A DNA stretch of 64,000 bases from Onchocerca volvulus (taxonomy: Eukaryota > Nematoda > Chromadorea > Rhabditida > Onchocercidae). Below are positions 52,578 to 64,000 of the stretch, piece by piece. Numbering within the stretch: position 1 is the stretch's first letter; every line of letters starts with the position of its first letter. Position numbers and translations under genes: made by a program. The DNA lies in contig HG738138.1 of assembly GCA_000499405.2 (NCBI GenBank), positions 8,988,888-9,052,887 on the forward strand, read 5' to 3'. Under the pieces are notes generated by a model. It saw only the letters and a list, made by a program, of their open reading frames with translations, had not been told where the DNA came from and searched no databases.

Positions 52578-55500
52578 TCACAACCTTTCATTTTTCATTT
52601 CCCGTATTAATGAATCACACTTTTTTGCGAAGTCTCCAAGTTTCTCCGAAGGTCTGTGAATGAATTATTTTATTACTAATCAAAAATAATTAAAAATACC
52701 GCAGAGGTCGCTTTTATTTTTCCGAATGTCCATCGTAAAAACTATTTTCAGCTAAACGAATAATCATATTGAAAGAAATTAGGTTCGGATTTAATGCAAA
52801 ACTATTCAATTTTCTAAGTTAGATAATTTATATCTTCAATTCAGACGAACTTACATTCCATAACGCTCTCCAATTGTGAAGAAATCGTTTCCAATGAGGA
52901 ATGTAATAATTTGTTTCCTTTCCTTACGCAGAAGCTTTATGGCATCTTCATCCGGATAACTACACCAAGAGAAAGCCTCATCACGAGTTTTTGCAAAATA
53001 TTGTTGCAAGGATTCCTGCATTTTCTGAATATCTTCCAAACACTTCACATCGACAGCCTGCAAATGAAATTATTTCTTCCATTCATCTTCTTAATCTTTT
53101 GAATATAATTTGAATGCACTTCTAACCTCCCTGTATATATCTCGCTCGATGCACAATCTCAAAAGGCGTCGTGTAAAAAATGCTCTCGATTCTTCCCATT
53201 TCACTATTTCCTGAAAAATCAAATAATTCTGAAATTTTATAAATTGAAATTTCTTCTAGTATTTATGAAAAGGGAAAGTTACGAAAAAAAATTTTAAAAG
53301 ATTCCATATAGAAATTTTAATATCTGCAGATATCATTTAAAAAATGGCATATAAGTATTTTGGACAAACTAAACAGTAGAAATACTAGCACAATTTTTGA
53401 CATAAAAGATAATAGAAAAATCAAGATTCCATCCGTTTTGAAATGAAAACAATACCTTAATGGCACCAACAGCTTTCATTCGCACTGCTGTGTCATGTAA
53501 ATCAGCAAATGTGATAGCAATATTGCGATAAGTTGGCATTAATAGTTGAATACGAGCATTAATATCCACTTTCACATCGTTACCCTCTTTTTCCAATACT
53601 GCTAATCGAATCATTTCTTTATCTAATCGTCGCATCAGTGGTACCAAATCCTTCAAGTTCCTTTGTCTATTAATAAAACAGTACCAAACTTATACACTCA
53701 TTAGAAGTTCGTCCTTGAAGAACCAATACATCTTCCAGATCAAAATTTTGCACTTATAATATTCTCGTTGCTTCTTCTAACGATACTTTTTGAAAAATCA
53801 ATCATGATTCGCCAAAAACGAACCAAACTCTTGCACATATCAATAATGCAATAAATATTCTTTGATTACTTTCATCCAAAAAAAAGCATGTACTATATTG
53901 ACACTAACCTTACGCATTTTCACTTGAACGGTTCCTTCTGGTTCCAGAACACCACCCCTTGACCTCGGATCAGCAAACATCTGCATACATACAGGATTTA
54001 TTGTTGGATCAATAACTGCCCAAGCCCCACCGCGTAACTCTCCATAGGGCGGAATATAAACTATCACCGGATTCAGGTATTTACATAACTGATCAACTAT
54101 ATAAGCACCAAATTTGAGAACCATTTCGAACATATCTGTAATGAATATTTCAAAAATCCAATCATCCTGTAAACTTTTGAAAATTTAAAAATTCGAAATA
54201 TTCTGTAATGAGTCTTTAAAAATTCTAAGAAATCCATGTCTGTGTATATTATCCATATATAAGTGGGAAATAAAAGTACCTTTCTGACCACCACTGAAGC
54301 CACGCCAATTGGCCAGAATAAATAAAGGCAAAGATTCTTTATTGAAATCTTCGATCGCTTCAGCAGTCTATAACCATCACAATTTCAAGTAGCAGAAAAA
54401 AGAAAAAAAAAAAAAATTCAACAAAATCGAGCGGATAGAGGAGTTACAGAAAATACACCAAAGCAACCAATTTTATTGTTTCAGCCGCAAAGGAATCATG
54501 ATTAAAAACTGATAAAGCTTACTTTATATGCAGAATCAGGATACCATACTTGGCCAGCTTGTTGGATACATTTGGCTTGAGAATCTGGGGCAGCCGGATC
54601 AGCCGGAATCTCAGCAAAAACACTTCTTGTTTCCACAGCAATAACACCAACACTGATACCTCCCAGACGGGCTCGACCTGTGATTACCGTTTTTCCCCAG
54701 CCCGACTTAATCTTAAAAAAAAAAAAAAAAAAAAAAAGAAAAATGGTTACTTTAGAAACTAGCAAAATTGGACACTCAAAAAAAATATGCAGATTATATG
54801 CTACAACTGAAAACATCAAATATTAGGAGCTTACAAGTGCCATAACTTATTCAAAGGCTAAGATTTGCTTAAATTCTAGAAATATTGAGTTTTCAAGCAT
54901 GATTTTAGCACCAAAATATAAAAAATGAGAAAGACCAGATCTGAGATAACATCGACAAAACTGTCAACTTCATGTGCCTTTCAGAATCAAACCAAAAAAA
55001 AACTTCTTCAAAAGAGTTCCGATCAAAGATTGTCATCATCAAACGCGGATCGCTTTCCTTATTCTGTGATGGCAAATAACTTAGACATCGATCAATAGGA
55101 TCTTCATTAAACTCAAAACTTGGTTCTTTAAATGGCGCCTGCAAACAAATTGAAATAACTGAATGGTTTGTTGATTATGATTTTAATTGTGGAATGTTCA
55201 ATAATTAGTGAAAGGATCTAAAGTATGGAGCATGCATGTGCAAACAAACCTAAACGTTAACTATGTGGTATTGTTCACGTTATATGGAACATACCAGGAT
55301 AATGAGTCTAAATTCTAACCTTCACATTTTTACGTGTGTAAGATAGCCACCTCAGTAATTGGCGAACACCATCATAATCATTGCTAACAGTAGAATGCGT
55401 AACACCATTACGAGTCATTATTTCAGTGCCACCCAATTGCCCATTGGATGTATAAACTTCACGACCAAGTACAGAATTCAAAGCAGGTGCGCCAGTTAAA

Positions 55501-58500
55501 ATAATATCTGCATTTTCAACTTGACAAATCCTTCTCGAAAGTCGAGCAACATAGGCACCAATGCCAACGGTACGACCAGTTACCAAACAATAGGTTATCA
55601 CTTCATTATATGCTCGAGATGTTTCACCCGCAATCATTCCAGAACCAACCAGATTCTCTACTCCAAGGTCACGCTAAAAGTATACAACATACAAAGTTAC
55701 CAGCAAGTTTCATCATCCACCGTAAAACTGGAAGCAAATGAGCAAATTTCATATCAATCCAGAAAGTGAAACAAAAGAAAAGAAAAATTCATGAGATTGA
55801 ATTATAAAAATCAAATTTTAAAGCCTTTCGAAAAAAAAAATACAAAGCGTTGAAAGGATTTTCCGAAACAAAACGAACCCACAGCCATTATGATAAAAAC
55901 CACGAAATGAATTAAACGAAACCAAATTAATAGATCATATATATCATAAATAACATGATATGAAAACACTGATTTAAAGATATCTATCTACTTATATGGG
56001 TACCTCTTTGCCGATAATCCCATCAATCTGATGGAAACCATTTCTACGATGCGTAGCGACAATTTGCTGCAGTTCACATATGTCCTCATTTGTAAGATAA
56101 AGTCCATCGAAACCCTCCATTGGATTATTTTCATTTTTCCAAATAACTTTGAAAAGTTTTTTCAGCTGGAAATATATTTTATTCCGACAACAATAGGGAA
56201 TCAAACAAATGATAAAATATTTTTCTACTTTATCTTAGTTTATGCTAAAATAATGAGTGAAAAGACAAATGAAAACAACTAACATCAGCTGATAAACCAA
56301 TCCTTGCACCCGAATTAGCAGCAATGTATATTCGTGGAATTCCTTCTTTTCGACTTAAACGTGAGGCTTCATAGTATAGATGATGTTCACACATCGAAAA
56401 TGAACCAATCTGATGAGAGATATCATTTGCAATAACGATTACTTCTCGCCCTTCTGGGTATTCCGGAACTACCAACCGTACACGCCATGCAACTATCCCA
56501 ATTTTACTCAGTGAACCACTTTCACTGAGTTCAATGAGTTGCTTTGAATCTTCGTCATATATCAATTCATGAAATTGGCACAAATTCTCGAGTAATAAAT
56601 CTGATGATTTCTGCGACCTTGAAATTAATAGGGATAATGTGAATTATGACACATAATAAAATTTTAAAAGAATTTTAAACCGGGAAAATTCGGAAAATTC
56701 TTCCGAAATAATTGGTGGAAAAAACGAACTCTCTGGATGCAAGCCATGTAGCAATTACAGCACGCTGGAAAAGCAGTGGGTAATCATAAACATAAGTAGT
56801 TTTCAGCACGCGAGCTTTCAGGCGTCGTTTATCAATTTCAGATCTGCCAAGGTAAGGATCCGTAAATGGATTCCAATCTGGATTTCGTCGATTATCAACC
56901 ATTATTTCGAGACCATGTTTGAAACCATCCATTCCGACGTCCACGTGAAGCCACTAAAATTACTTTCATAAACTAAATGGAATTCAAAACACATTCCATT
57001 TAAAACATCAATATCACTAAATGCAAAAAGGACATGGTATTAATCCCGAATAAACGAGCTAATCAGATTAAATCAGGTAAACTATTCTAGGATACTATAG
57101 TAGCAAATTTATATAAACCATTTAGACAATATCAAAGTAATTCTAGGCAGTATCGCCACCAATTTCATACTATAATTAAATTTTTCAATCAAATCAATTC
57201 TGCGGATTATTCTCCAGAATTTAAGTTCATTGTATCCCAGAGGAAACAACTTGATAAATCTTTAGTCTTAAATAAATAGAAACCACTAACTTTCTTGGTT
57301 CTTGAATTACCATTGCTTGCTTCTGCGCGTAACACCCTTATGAATGGCGTAAAACCAGTGTCATCAGTTATAATTACTTTCGTCGCTTGCTCCAAGCTTC
57401 GCCGTTCACCAAACAAAATGAAATCAAATTCAACTTGATTCACTAGTGATCGCCACAAAAAATCCTGAAAATAACTGATGACAAAAAAGAATCTTTAGAA
57501 AGCGGAAAGCAATTTAAACGCTATGAGCACATTTTACATTCAATGAAACTCAATACTATTTACATTTAAAAAATATTTAAAAAGCACTAATTAAATCAAA
57601 AGAATTATTTTAAAAACTTGCCTTGCATTCTCGATAAGCCTTGTAAATGACATTTATCCAATCAGCTGGACTCATCTGTATTTCTTTATTGGATGGTGTA
57701 CGATGGATAAACAGAAAAACATGATTTCGGTCAATTGTGTTTGAACGGTATAAAGCTACGACAATTTCACAGCAAGCACGTTTTAGAGCCTTAATAACAC
57801 TGCACGTCACCTCCCTAAATGACATAAGTAAAAACTGAATCAATACGAAACATAAAAAATAACTCATTCTTTGCAGCTTCAACATGATCTCAATAGTAGA
57901 TCCAAAGCTAAAAAGTTGAATTTTGAAAATTCGTCACTTCAAAATCTTGAAAATACTATGTAACGAAATAATAAGATACAAACTTCGTTATCTCTAAGCT
58001 ATTCCACAGAAAAAAATCATCCTTGAACCTGATGTAAAATAAAGCCAAACTGCTGAATTACACACAAAAAGTTATTCTCTATCCAAAACACCTACTCAGC
58101 TGTATAACTGTCAACAACTCGAACCACAGCTCGATAAAAAAATCGGTGTTCCGTTGGATCGGCTTTCCCTTCTGCTTTATATAAATGACCCGAATTATGC
58201 GACGACTTTAGTTTTTCAATCTAAAATACCAAGCTGCCATACAATTCAAAGAATAAAATTATAGAACTGCAAATTGAGCAGAGTTGTCTTTAAAACTAAC
58301 GTTGTAGTTTTCTTTTATGCGATGTAAACCAAGTTTAGGAAGATGAGCCAAATCAATATTGCGCTGTGAACGAATTTCTTCTTTATGGAACATATCATAG
58401 TAGAAAAACATTGGATAGGAATCCGATGATGCTATCAAAATTACAATTTGGCGGATGTTTTCATTCTGTACACGACTTACAGCTTCCTGAAAAATAAATA

Positions 58501-61500
58501 TTTATAAATAATTTTTGCAAAACTGCGGTAATTAATTTCTTTCTTGGGTAATCAATATTATTTCAAATTTTGTGAAAATAAAAAATTGCTTGAAAAGTTG
58601 TCCTGCTCAGCGTTGCGAGTAATGCAATTAAGCACTACAACTGGAAGCATTCCAAAAACATTACCTTCAAGATCACGGAGAATTTTTCATCCAAATTAGC
58701 ATCACATAGGACAGCTCCAGTTTGTGAAACGACGTAAAGAGTCGAATCTGGTTTTACAACTTTTGCGGCCACCTGCGGTAATCGTTCAACGATATCCGCT
58801 ACATCGCCGACAACCCGCATCGTCACACTTATTTCAATTACTTCGTCATTTGGAAGGCCCAGTCCATGGCTATAAAGAAAATTTGTCATTTCACAGGGAT
58901 ATAACAATATCTGTATAGGTCTGACATAACTTTTCTTTATATTTCGACTGGAATGCTGATTAAATCATTACGCTTATAAAAGAAGTTAAAACGTACGCAA
59001 TTTTTTGTATTGGGATAGAAAACTGTACATCATGGGGATGCCCATCGTCTAGTCGCCTGATAGAAGCTTCCGGAACACCGCAACATACGGTAACGTATTT
59101 CAGTACCGAATCAAAATTACTGTCAAACATTTCAAACAGTATATCGTATTTTTCCAGATTAGTTGGACTTGGTGACGATCCCTGCAGTAAATCTAAACAT
59201 GTATTCTCTGGTTTTAAACTTTAAAAAAATCCAGGAGAAAGATAAATAGTACATGCGTACCCTGATCTTAATTTCAGTGTATGTTGGTGTTTCCGCTTCA
59301 ATCAGCAATGTTCTTGCAGCATGTGCCAGTTCCAAATTTTCACTTTTCACGAAGCTGGCAATCTTTTCCAGTACAGGCGATATCCGCAATATTAAGCGAC
59401 GATTATTACTTATGTGCCGTAAAATTTTCATTGCCAACAAATTTTTCTCACTAACTTTTGTGTGTGAACAAATCAGCCTGACGCACCGTTCCGTATCACA
59501 GATCTATAATAACAGTCTGATAAATAATCAGAAATTAAACAAATGATTAACTAGAGAACATATGCTAACCTGAGACAAAAGCTTTGTAACAGACTTGTCG
59601 TACTGATCTTCCTGGAAGAATATTTCGCTTTTGTAATAATGTCCAAGAAGATCGTCCAAAACCAAAGCTATATGACCTTCTGTTCCATATTCAAACTTAG
59701 CCAAAACTCTTGTTATTGGTTCAAAGATCATCTTTTCCTCCTTCGTCTTTTGCGGATCCAAATCATTCAGATAATCCTGGAAATCAATTCTATATTCTAG
59801 CAATATGCTTTCAGAGAAATTCTAAAACATGATATAATGGATAACCAATTCTCCTAATGAGCTGTGATTAATTTATTCACTAATGAGTAAAATAAGAAAA
59901 GAAAAAATATTAAAATACAAACATCAGAACAAATTCACTAACTTCGATAGCCTTTCGGATTTTCTTCACAGGAAAATCATCAACGCGAACTTCAAGAAAT
60001 TCATTAAGTTGGTTTAGTATTTTTGGTTTAATACGGCTTTTCATAACAGCAAGTTTTTGTTGCATCTGTTCATAAGGTAATAATTGGTCGCCGAGTACAG
60101 AAAAAAGAGATTCTACTAAAATATCAGCATAGTTCGAGAATGTTGGCTCTGTTTTACAATAACCATCGAAGACATTGTGCACTTCCTAAAAATGAATTGA
60201 TAAATCAGATAATCCTGCAAAATTAATTCATGAATACTTGTTCTCATTTTTATTGAAGTAATAGAATAACTAATATGGCCATTTAATAATTTCAGCGTCA
60301 TTCTTTCACTTACTTTAAAAAAGAAGTCATGCGCAGTGGACGTGAAAATAACAACAACAAGACTGGAAATATCTAAATTAAGTGATACACACAGATTTTT
60401 CTGGAAAAAATTTCAAATGATAATGTTTAAACCATTCTCTTTTGCACCTTAAATACTTTTCTCCAGGCAAAAATTCGCAATTACCTGAACAACATTTGTG
60501 AAATACATATTAATTGGAGATTTTTTAGTGACATTTTGTGTCCATTCTGCAAATGAACCCTCAAAATCAATGGGTTTGGTAACTGTTAAACCATTTTGTG
60601 CTTCCAAACGAGCAACTAGTGTTCCTGGATGCAGCATTTGTCCAGGCTGAGCAACTTTTTTGAAACGGCCTCCAATCTGAATAATCGAAATACTTGTCGA
60701 AAATACAGTTGCTATTATACCAATTACAGAAACTAATCTAGATACCTCATTGGATATGGGCATCATAATAGTTAAATGATGTCGAAGAATGCACGCACTT
60801 TCTACAGGATTCAAATAAACCAAGATGGCATCACTAAAAGATTATTGGCTATTGCAATCATTATATTTATTTACGGCTATTTAGAAAATAACATATACAT
60901 TCTAGTTCCAATCACCTTGGAGCCAGAACACTGGAATAAATGCTCCCAGTCTGAAGCAGCAGTTTGTCGAAAAAGAAACCAATTGCCAGAGAAACGATTT
61001 GCATTCAATGATGCCAGAGAAATGTTTTCGGATCGAAAAATTATAATGAATTTAGACTTAGATTTAAAATAGAAATATACTAAGAAGCACTGTTAATCTA
61101 AGAGTCGAAGATTTTCACGTATTACTAAAACCTTTTTCACGCGCATATCCAAAACAACTTTCATACTTTCCATACTGGCATATATTTGACCCGGCAAAAG
61201 CAGCTCTCCATCTTCCGCTTCATAAGTTAGCAATTTACCGGCGCAGGATGATCGCAGCAATGTTGGATCATTTTCCTTCTCAAATATTATCTAAAAATTC
61301 AAGTATAAAAGAAATATTCCTAAATTTTCTCTTCTAAAAAAAGGAAAATTCAACAGAATAGCTAGTGAAAGAATTGAAAAGATTAAAACATGGATAAACA
61401 TGGAGCAAACGAATAGTTCTTAACATTCCTTTTTCAGATAATATCAATCTTAATCTGCTATGAATTTAAAAGACTAAAAGACTACAATAACCTGCATCCG

Positions 61501-64000
61501 TCCAATATGTACTTTATAACGTTCAGGTTCTTCTTCCATGTAACACGGATGCGATCGATCCTTATATTTCAACAAAAGAGTACCATTTCGCAATTCACGG
61601 TATTCGACGGAAACACAACGGCCATTCATTTTAATCATATATTCAAAATTTGATGTACGCGTAGCAGTAACACTAGAAAGCAAGAAGACTATACTGATAT
61701 AAACAATTGAAGAGCAATGCATTTACATAATATCCACATGAAAACAACAATAGTAAAGATGTCAAAAAGAAATTAGACCTGTATTTAATGTTGTCAAAAA
61801 TAAGTTCCACTTGATGTGTCTCAGTAAGATCAGATGGCTGTAAAATACGTCCTCTGCTTATAGCATTACTGAAGGTACTGAATGCTTCCGTAATTTTTGA
61901 ATGTGCTATCAACATCGAACCATAAGCTACAGCCATTGGCAGTGGAGGAAGCTCTACCTGCAACAAGCAAAAAAATTTTTTCAAACTGCTACATAGCTTC
62001 TGAATAAACTTAGATTTTCCTAAGCTAGGAAAAATAGATGATGCTCAAAAGAGATATTAATTATCCTCGATTTAAGTTCGATATTTATTCTTTTTTCGAG
62101 CTAAACAAAAAAATGCAGTAAATGTAAAGCGCAAAAGTTACTGTACGCTTCTTAGAAGCAATTCGGCGATCCAGCCAAGTGGTATCGATTTTATTTTGCT
62201 CAAATTCGCTATCTTTGAACAAAGAAATAAGATAGGGTAGCGTTACAGGAAATTTCGACTGAAGCTGCAGTTCTTGTAGCGCATTCAACATATTCGAAAT
62301 GGCTAAATGCCTGTAAGTAAAATCGCTGTTCCTGAATATGTGAGATATCATCGATTGCTTAGTTTAATAGTTGGAAATGATGTTTAACAACTCTTCAGTA
62401 CTTGATTTCAGGAAAGACATATGAATTTTAAAGGTGTCAAAAAAACAGAATTCGAATTTGTAGCTGAGATCCAGTCAGTTATATGATGTAGAAAAATAGT
62501 GATTTGAAACAATGAAAACAATGTGAAGAGCTATGAACCTCGTGGATCCAGTTGCAAACAGATGACCAAATTGTGAATCTGCGAATTCGTGAAGAGATCC
62601 TGCGCCAACATGTGAAAAATATCCCCAAACAAACTGCGTAGAACGGAAATTTAAATTGGTGATTTCGCCTGATGCCGGCCGGAAGTTCTCTTCTGGATCT
62701 TCGCTTGTTATTCGAACAGATACAACATGCTTGTCACAATGTGGATATATCTGAAATAATGTGAGGCCTCCTATTCCAGTTCCAATTATAGTTGTTTCCG
62801 CTTCGTTTTCGATTCCTATGCCAATTATGGAAGTCATGGATTTGTATTTCGAATGTGAATAGAGAAAAAAAAAAAAAACGTGCACATTAACAACAGTTAT
62901 TATCACTATATATATCTTCAACTGAATTCAAGCATCGTGGAAAGGAGACAGTATCTGATCGGGAAGTATGGAAAGCGATTGTCTTTGGAAGTTTAACAAA
63001 TTAAGGAAACTTTATAAAAAGACTTACTAAATGGAATGGGATTTTATCAGTACCATATCGGCTTTTGCCATAATACAGACGCACTTCGCTGATGCACTGC
63101 AATGGTACCCCCATCGCAATTTGTAGTTGTGCAGCTGGCAAATTCACGTTTGTTAACATTTCGCTTAACGGATGTTCAACCTAAAATATACACTAGCTCC
63201 TCAGTTTCCAAGATACTCAGCATTAATCATAATATTACTGTTAATATCGTAACAGCAAGCTGGACATAACGAGCGTTAATCTCGTGAAAGAGAGTACTAG
63301 TGATAGCTATCAAACCATTCTGTTCAATCCATCAAGTTGCGTACACTTCCCATGATTGGAACCACCTAATTTTTGTCCAAATTAAACGTCAATTTTTTAT
63401 ATTTTCTAGTTTTCAGAACATATGCTCCATAGGAATTCATCAACTCCATACCACGATAAAGTAATAATCAGATTTATATCAATCAATTTTGAGAGAAGTG
63501 GTTTTAAACAAATTTCAAATAAAGTATTATTTTAAAAAAACAGGAAAACTGATACGTTTTCTCGTTCAATTGATTACATAAATATACTGCATCCAAAATT
63601 TACCTGCAACCTTGGATTAAGTTCCAGGAAGAAATATTCATTAGTTTGCGGTAGAAATAAATACTCTACGGTGCCTGCACTAACATATCCAACCATTTTG
63701 GCCAAACGTACTGCATCCTACAAAAAAGTTTTACCAATTTTCATCACTAAGCAAATTTACAAACTTATAAACAAAAGAAGAATCCAAAACAAGTAAAAAC
63801 TGACTGCTTCCATATTTCTTTGAACAGCTAAAGGTGCAGCAATGGCTGGTGCTTCTTCAATGATCTTCTGACATCTCCTCTGCACTGTACAATCACGGGT
63901 TCTCAGTGCAATTACCTCACCATACATATCACCCAAAAGTTGCACTTCAATATGTCGAGCACCTTCCAAACATTGCATCAAAAATATATGTCCACCCGCT
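52578..64000 (-). CDS. acetyl-CoA carboxylase, divergent multidomain form (3' thirty exons)
   Basis: Thirty exons from the right edge (64000-63805) to 52653-52578 read as one frame of 1876 residues plus stop; the N-terminal third lies outside. Eukaryotic ACC makes malonyl-CoA, the committing step of fatty-acid synthesis. Order: biotin carboxylase ATP-grasp remainder ([46 protein letters not shown]); biotin carrier around residue 445 ([18 protein letters not shown]); a long divergent central region; carboxyltransferase ([85 protein letters not shown]). Differences from canonical ACC: biotin motif MESMKV, RRCQK for RRHQK, and about 14 residues missing between DPR and the FD..SF block at about 55015-55060. 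Nematodes can have a second, diverged ACC besides POD-2, and this may be that type. One intron (57621-57465 side of exon 57814-57622) uses a GC donor. Confidence 0.93.

Noticed and set aside
60310..60375. possible extra carboxylase exon (minus strand, with a donor-like GTAAGTG)
   Set aside because: Its phases do not fit between the exons ending at 60485 and starting at 60185, which already join in frame.
60776..61072. 98-residue plus-strand ORF in the carboxylase gene
   Set aside because: It lies in an intron and partly antisense of the carboxylase. No family features.

Overview
The window looks like nuclear DNA of a nematode, most likely a spirurid or filarial-type species. It is very AT-rich, and its genes are split into short exons by GT-AG introns of roughly 50-400 nt. 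Several genes have a strong 3' splice acceptor only a few bases upstream of the start codon, as expected for spliced-leader trans-splicing. I rebuilt exon structures by hand from splice sites, reading-frame continuity and remembered family motifs. No database search was run.

Layout. 23-2980 (+): 3' part of an unrecognised coiled-coil protein. 3991-5947 (+): glyoxalase II. 7835-9882 (+): tetraspanin. 11922-15766 (-): NRAMP/SLC11 divalent-metal transporter. 15778-21044: gene-poor, with weak minus-strand coding-like stretches. 21045-24492 (-): TMEM129, an ER E3 ubiquitin ligase. 26268-36440: a Helitron-rich block. 38712-39672 (+): histone H3.3. 42530-46218 (-): RING1/RNF2-type Polycomb ubiquitin ligase. 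46219-52577: gene-poor, with a tRNA-Ala-like relic. 52578-64000 (-): 3' thirty exons of a divergent acetyl-CoA carboxylase, running off the right edge.

The Helitron block holds a decayed plus-strand copy with Rep (PHAH motif) and Pif1-type helicase remains, and an internally deleted minus-strand copy of the same family. Both are flanked by inward-facing copies of the Helitron 5' head. Four palindrome-bearing head modules lie in the block, and at 33087-33172 two divergent tail-to-head junctions meet, as expected if rolling-circle concatemers had been captured. Microsatellites and minisatellites surround them.

The cellular genes do not form an obvious functional cluster. H3.3 and a PRC1-type E3 ligase are neighbours and convergent, which may be chance. 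The points most worth following are the Helitron junctions, the non-canonical residues in the carboxylase (a biotin site reading MESMKV, RRCQK in the biotin carboxylase domain, and a shortened carboxyltransferase segment), a mitochondrial/cytosolic double start with an overlapping uORF in glyoxalase II, and a decayed copy of the metal-site exon inside an NRAMP intron.
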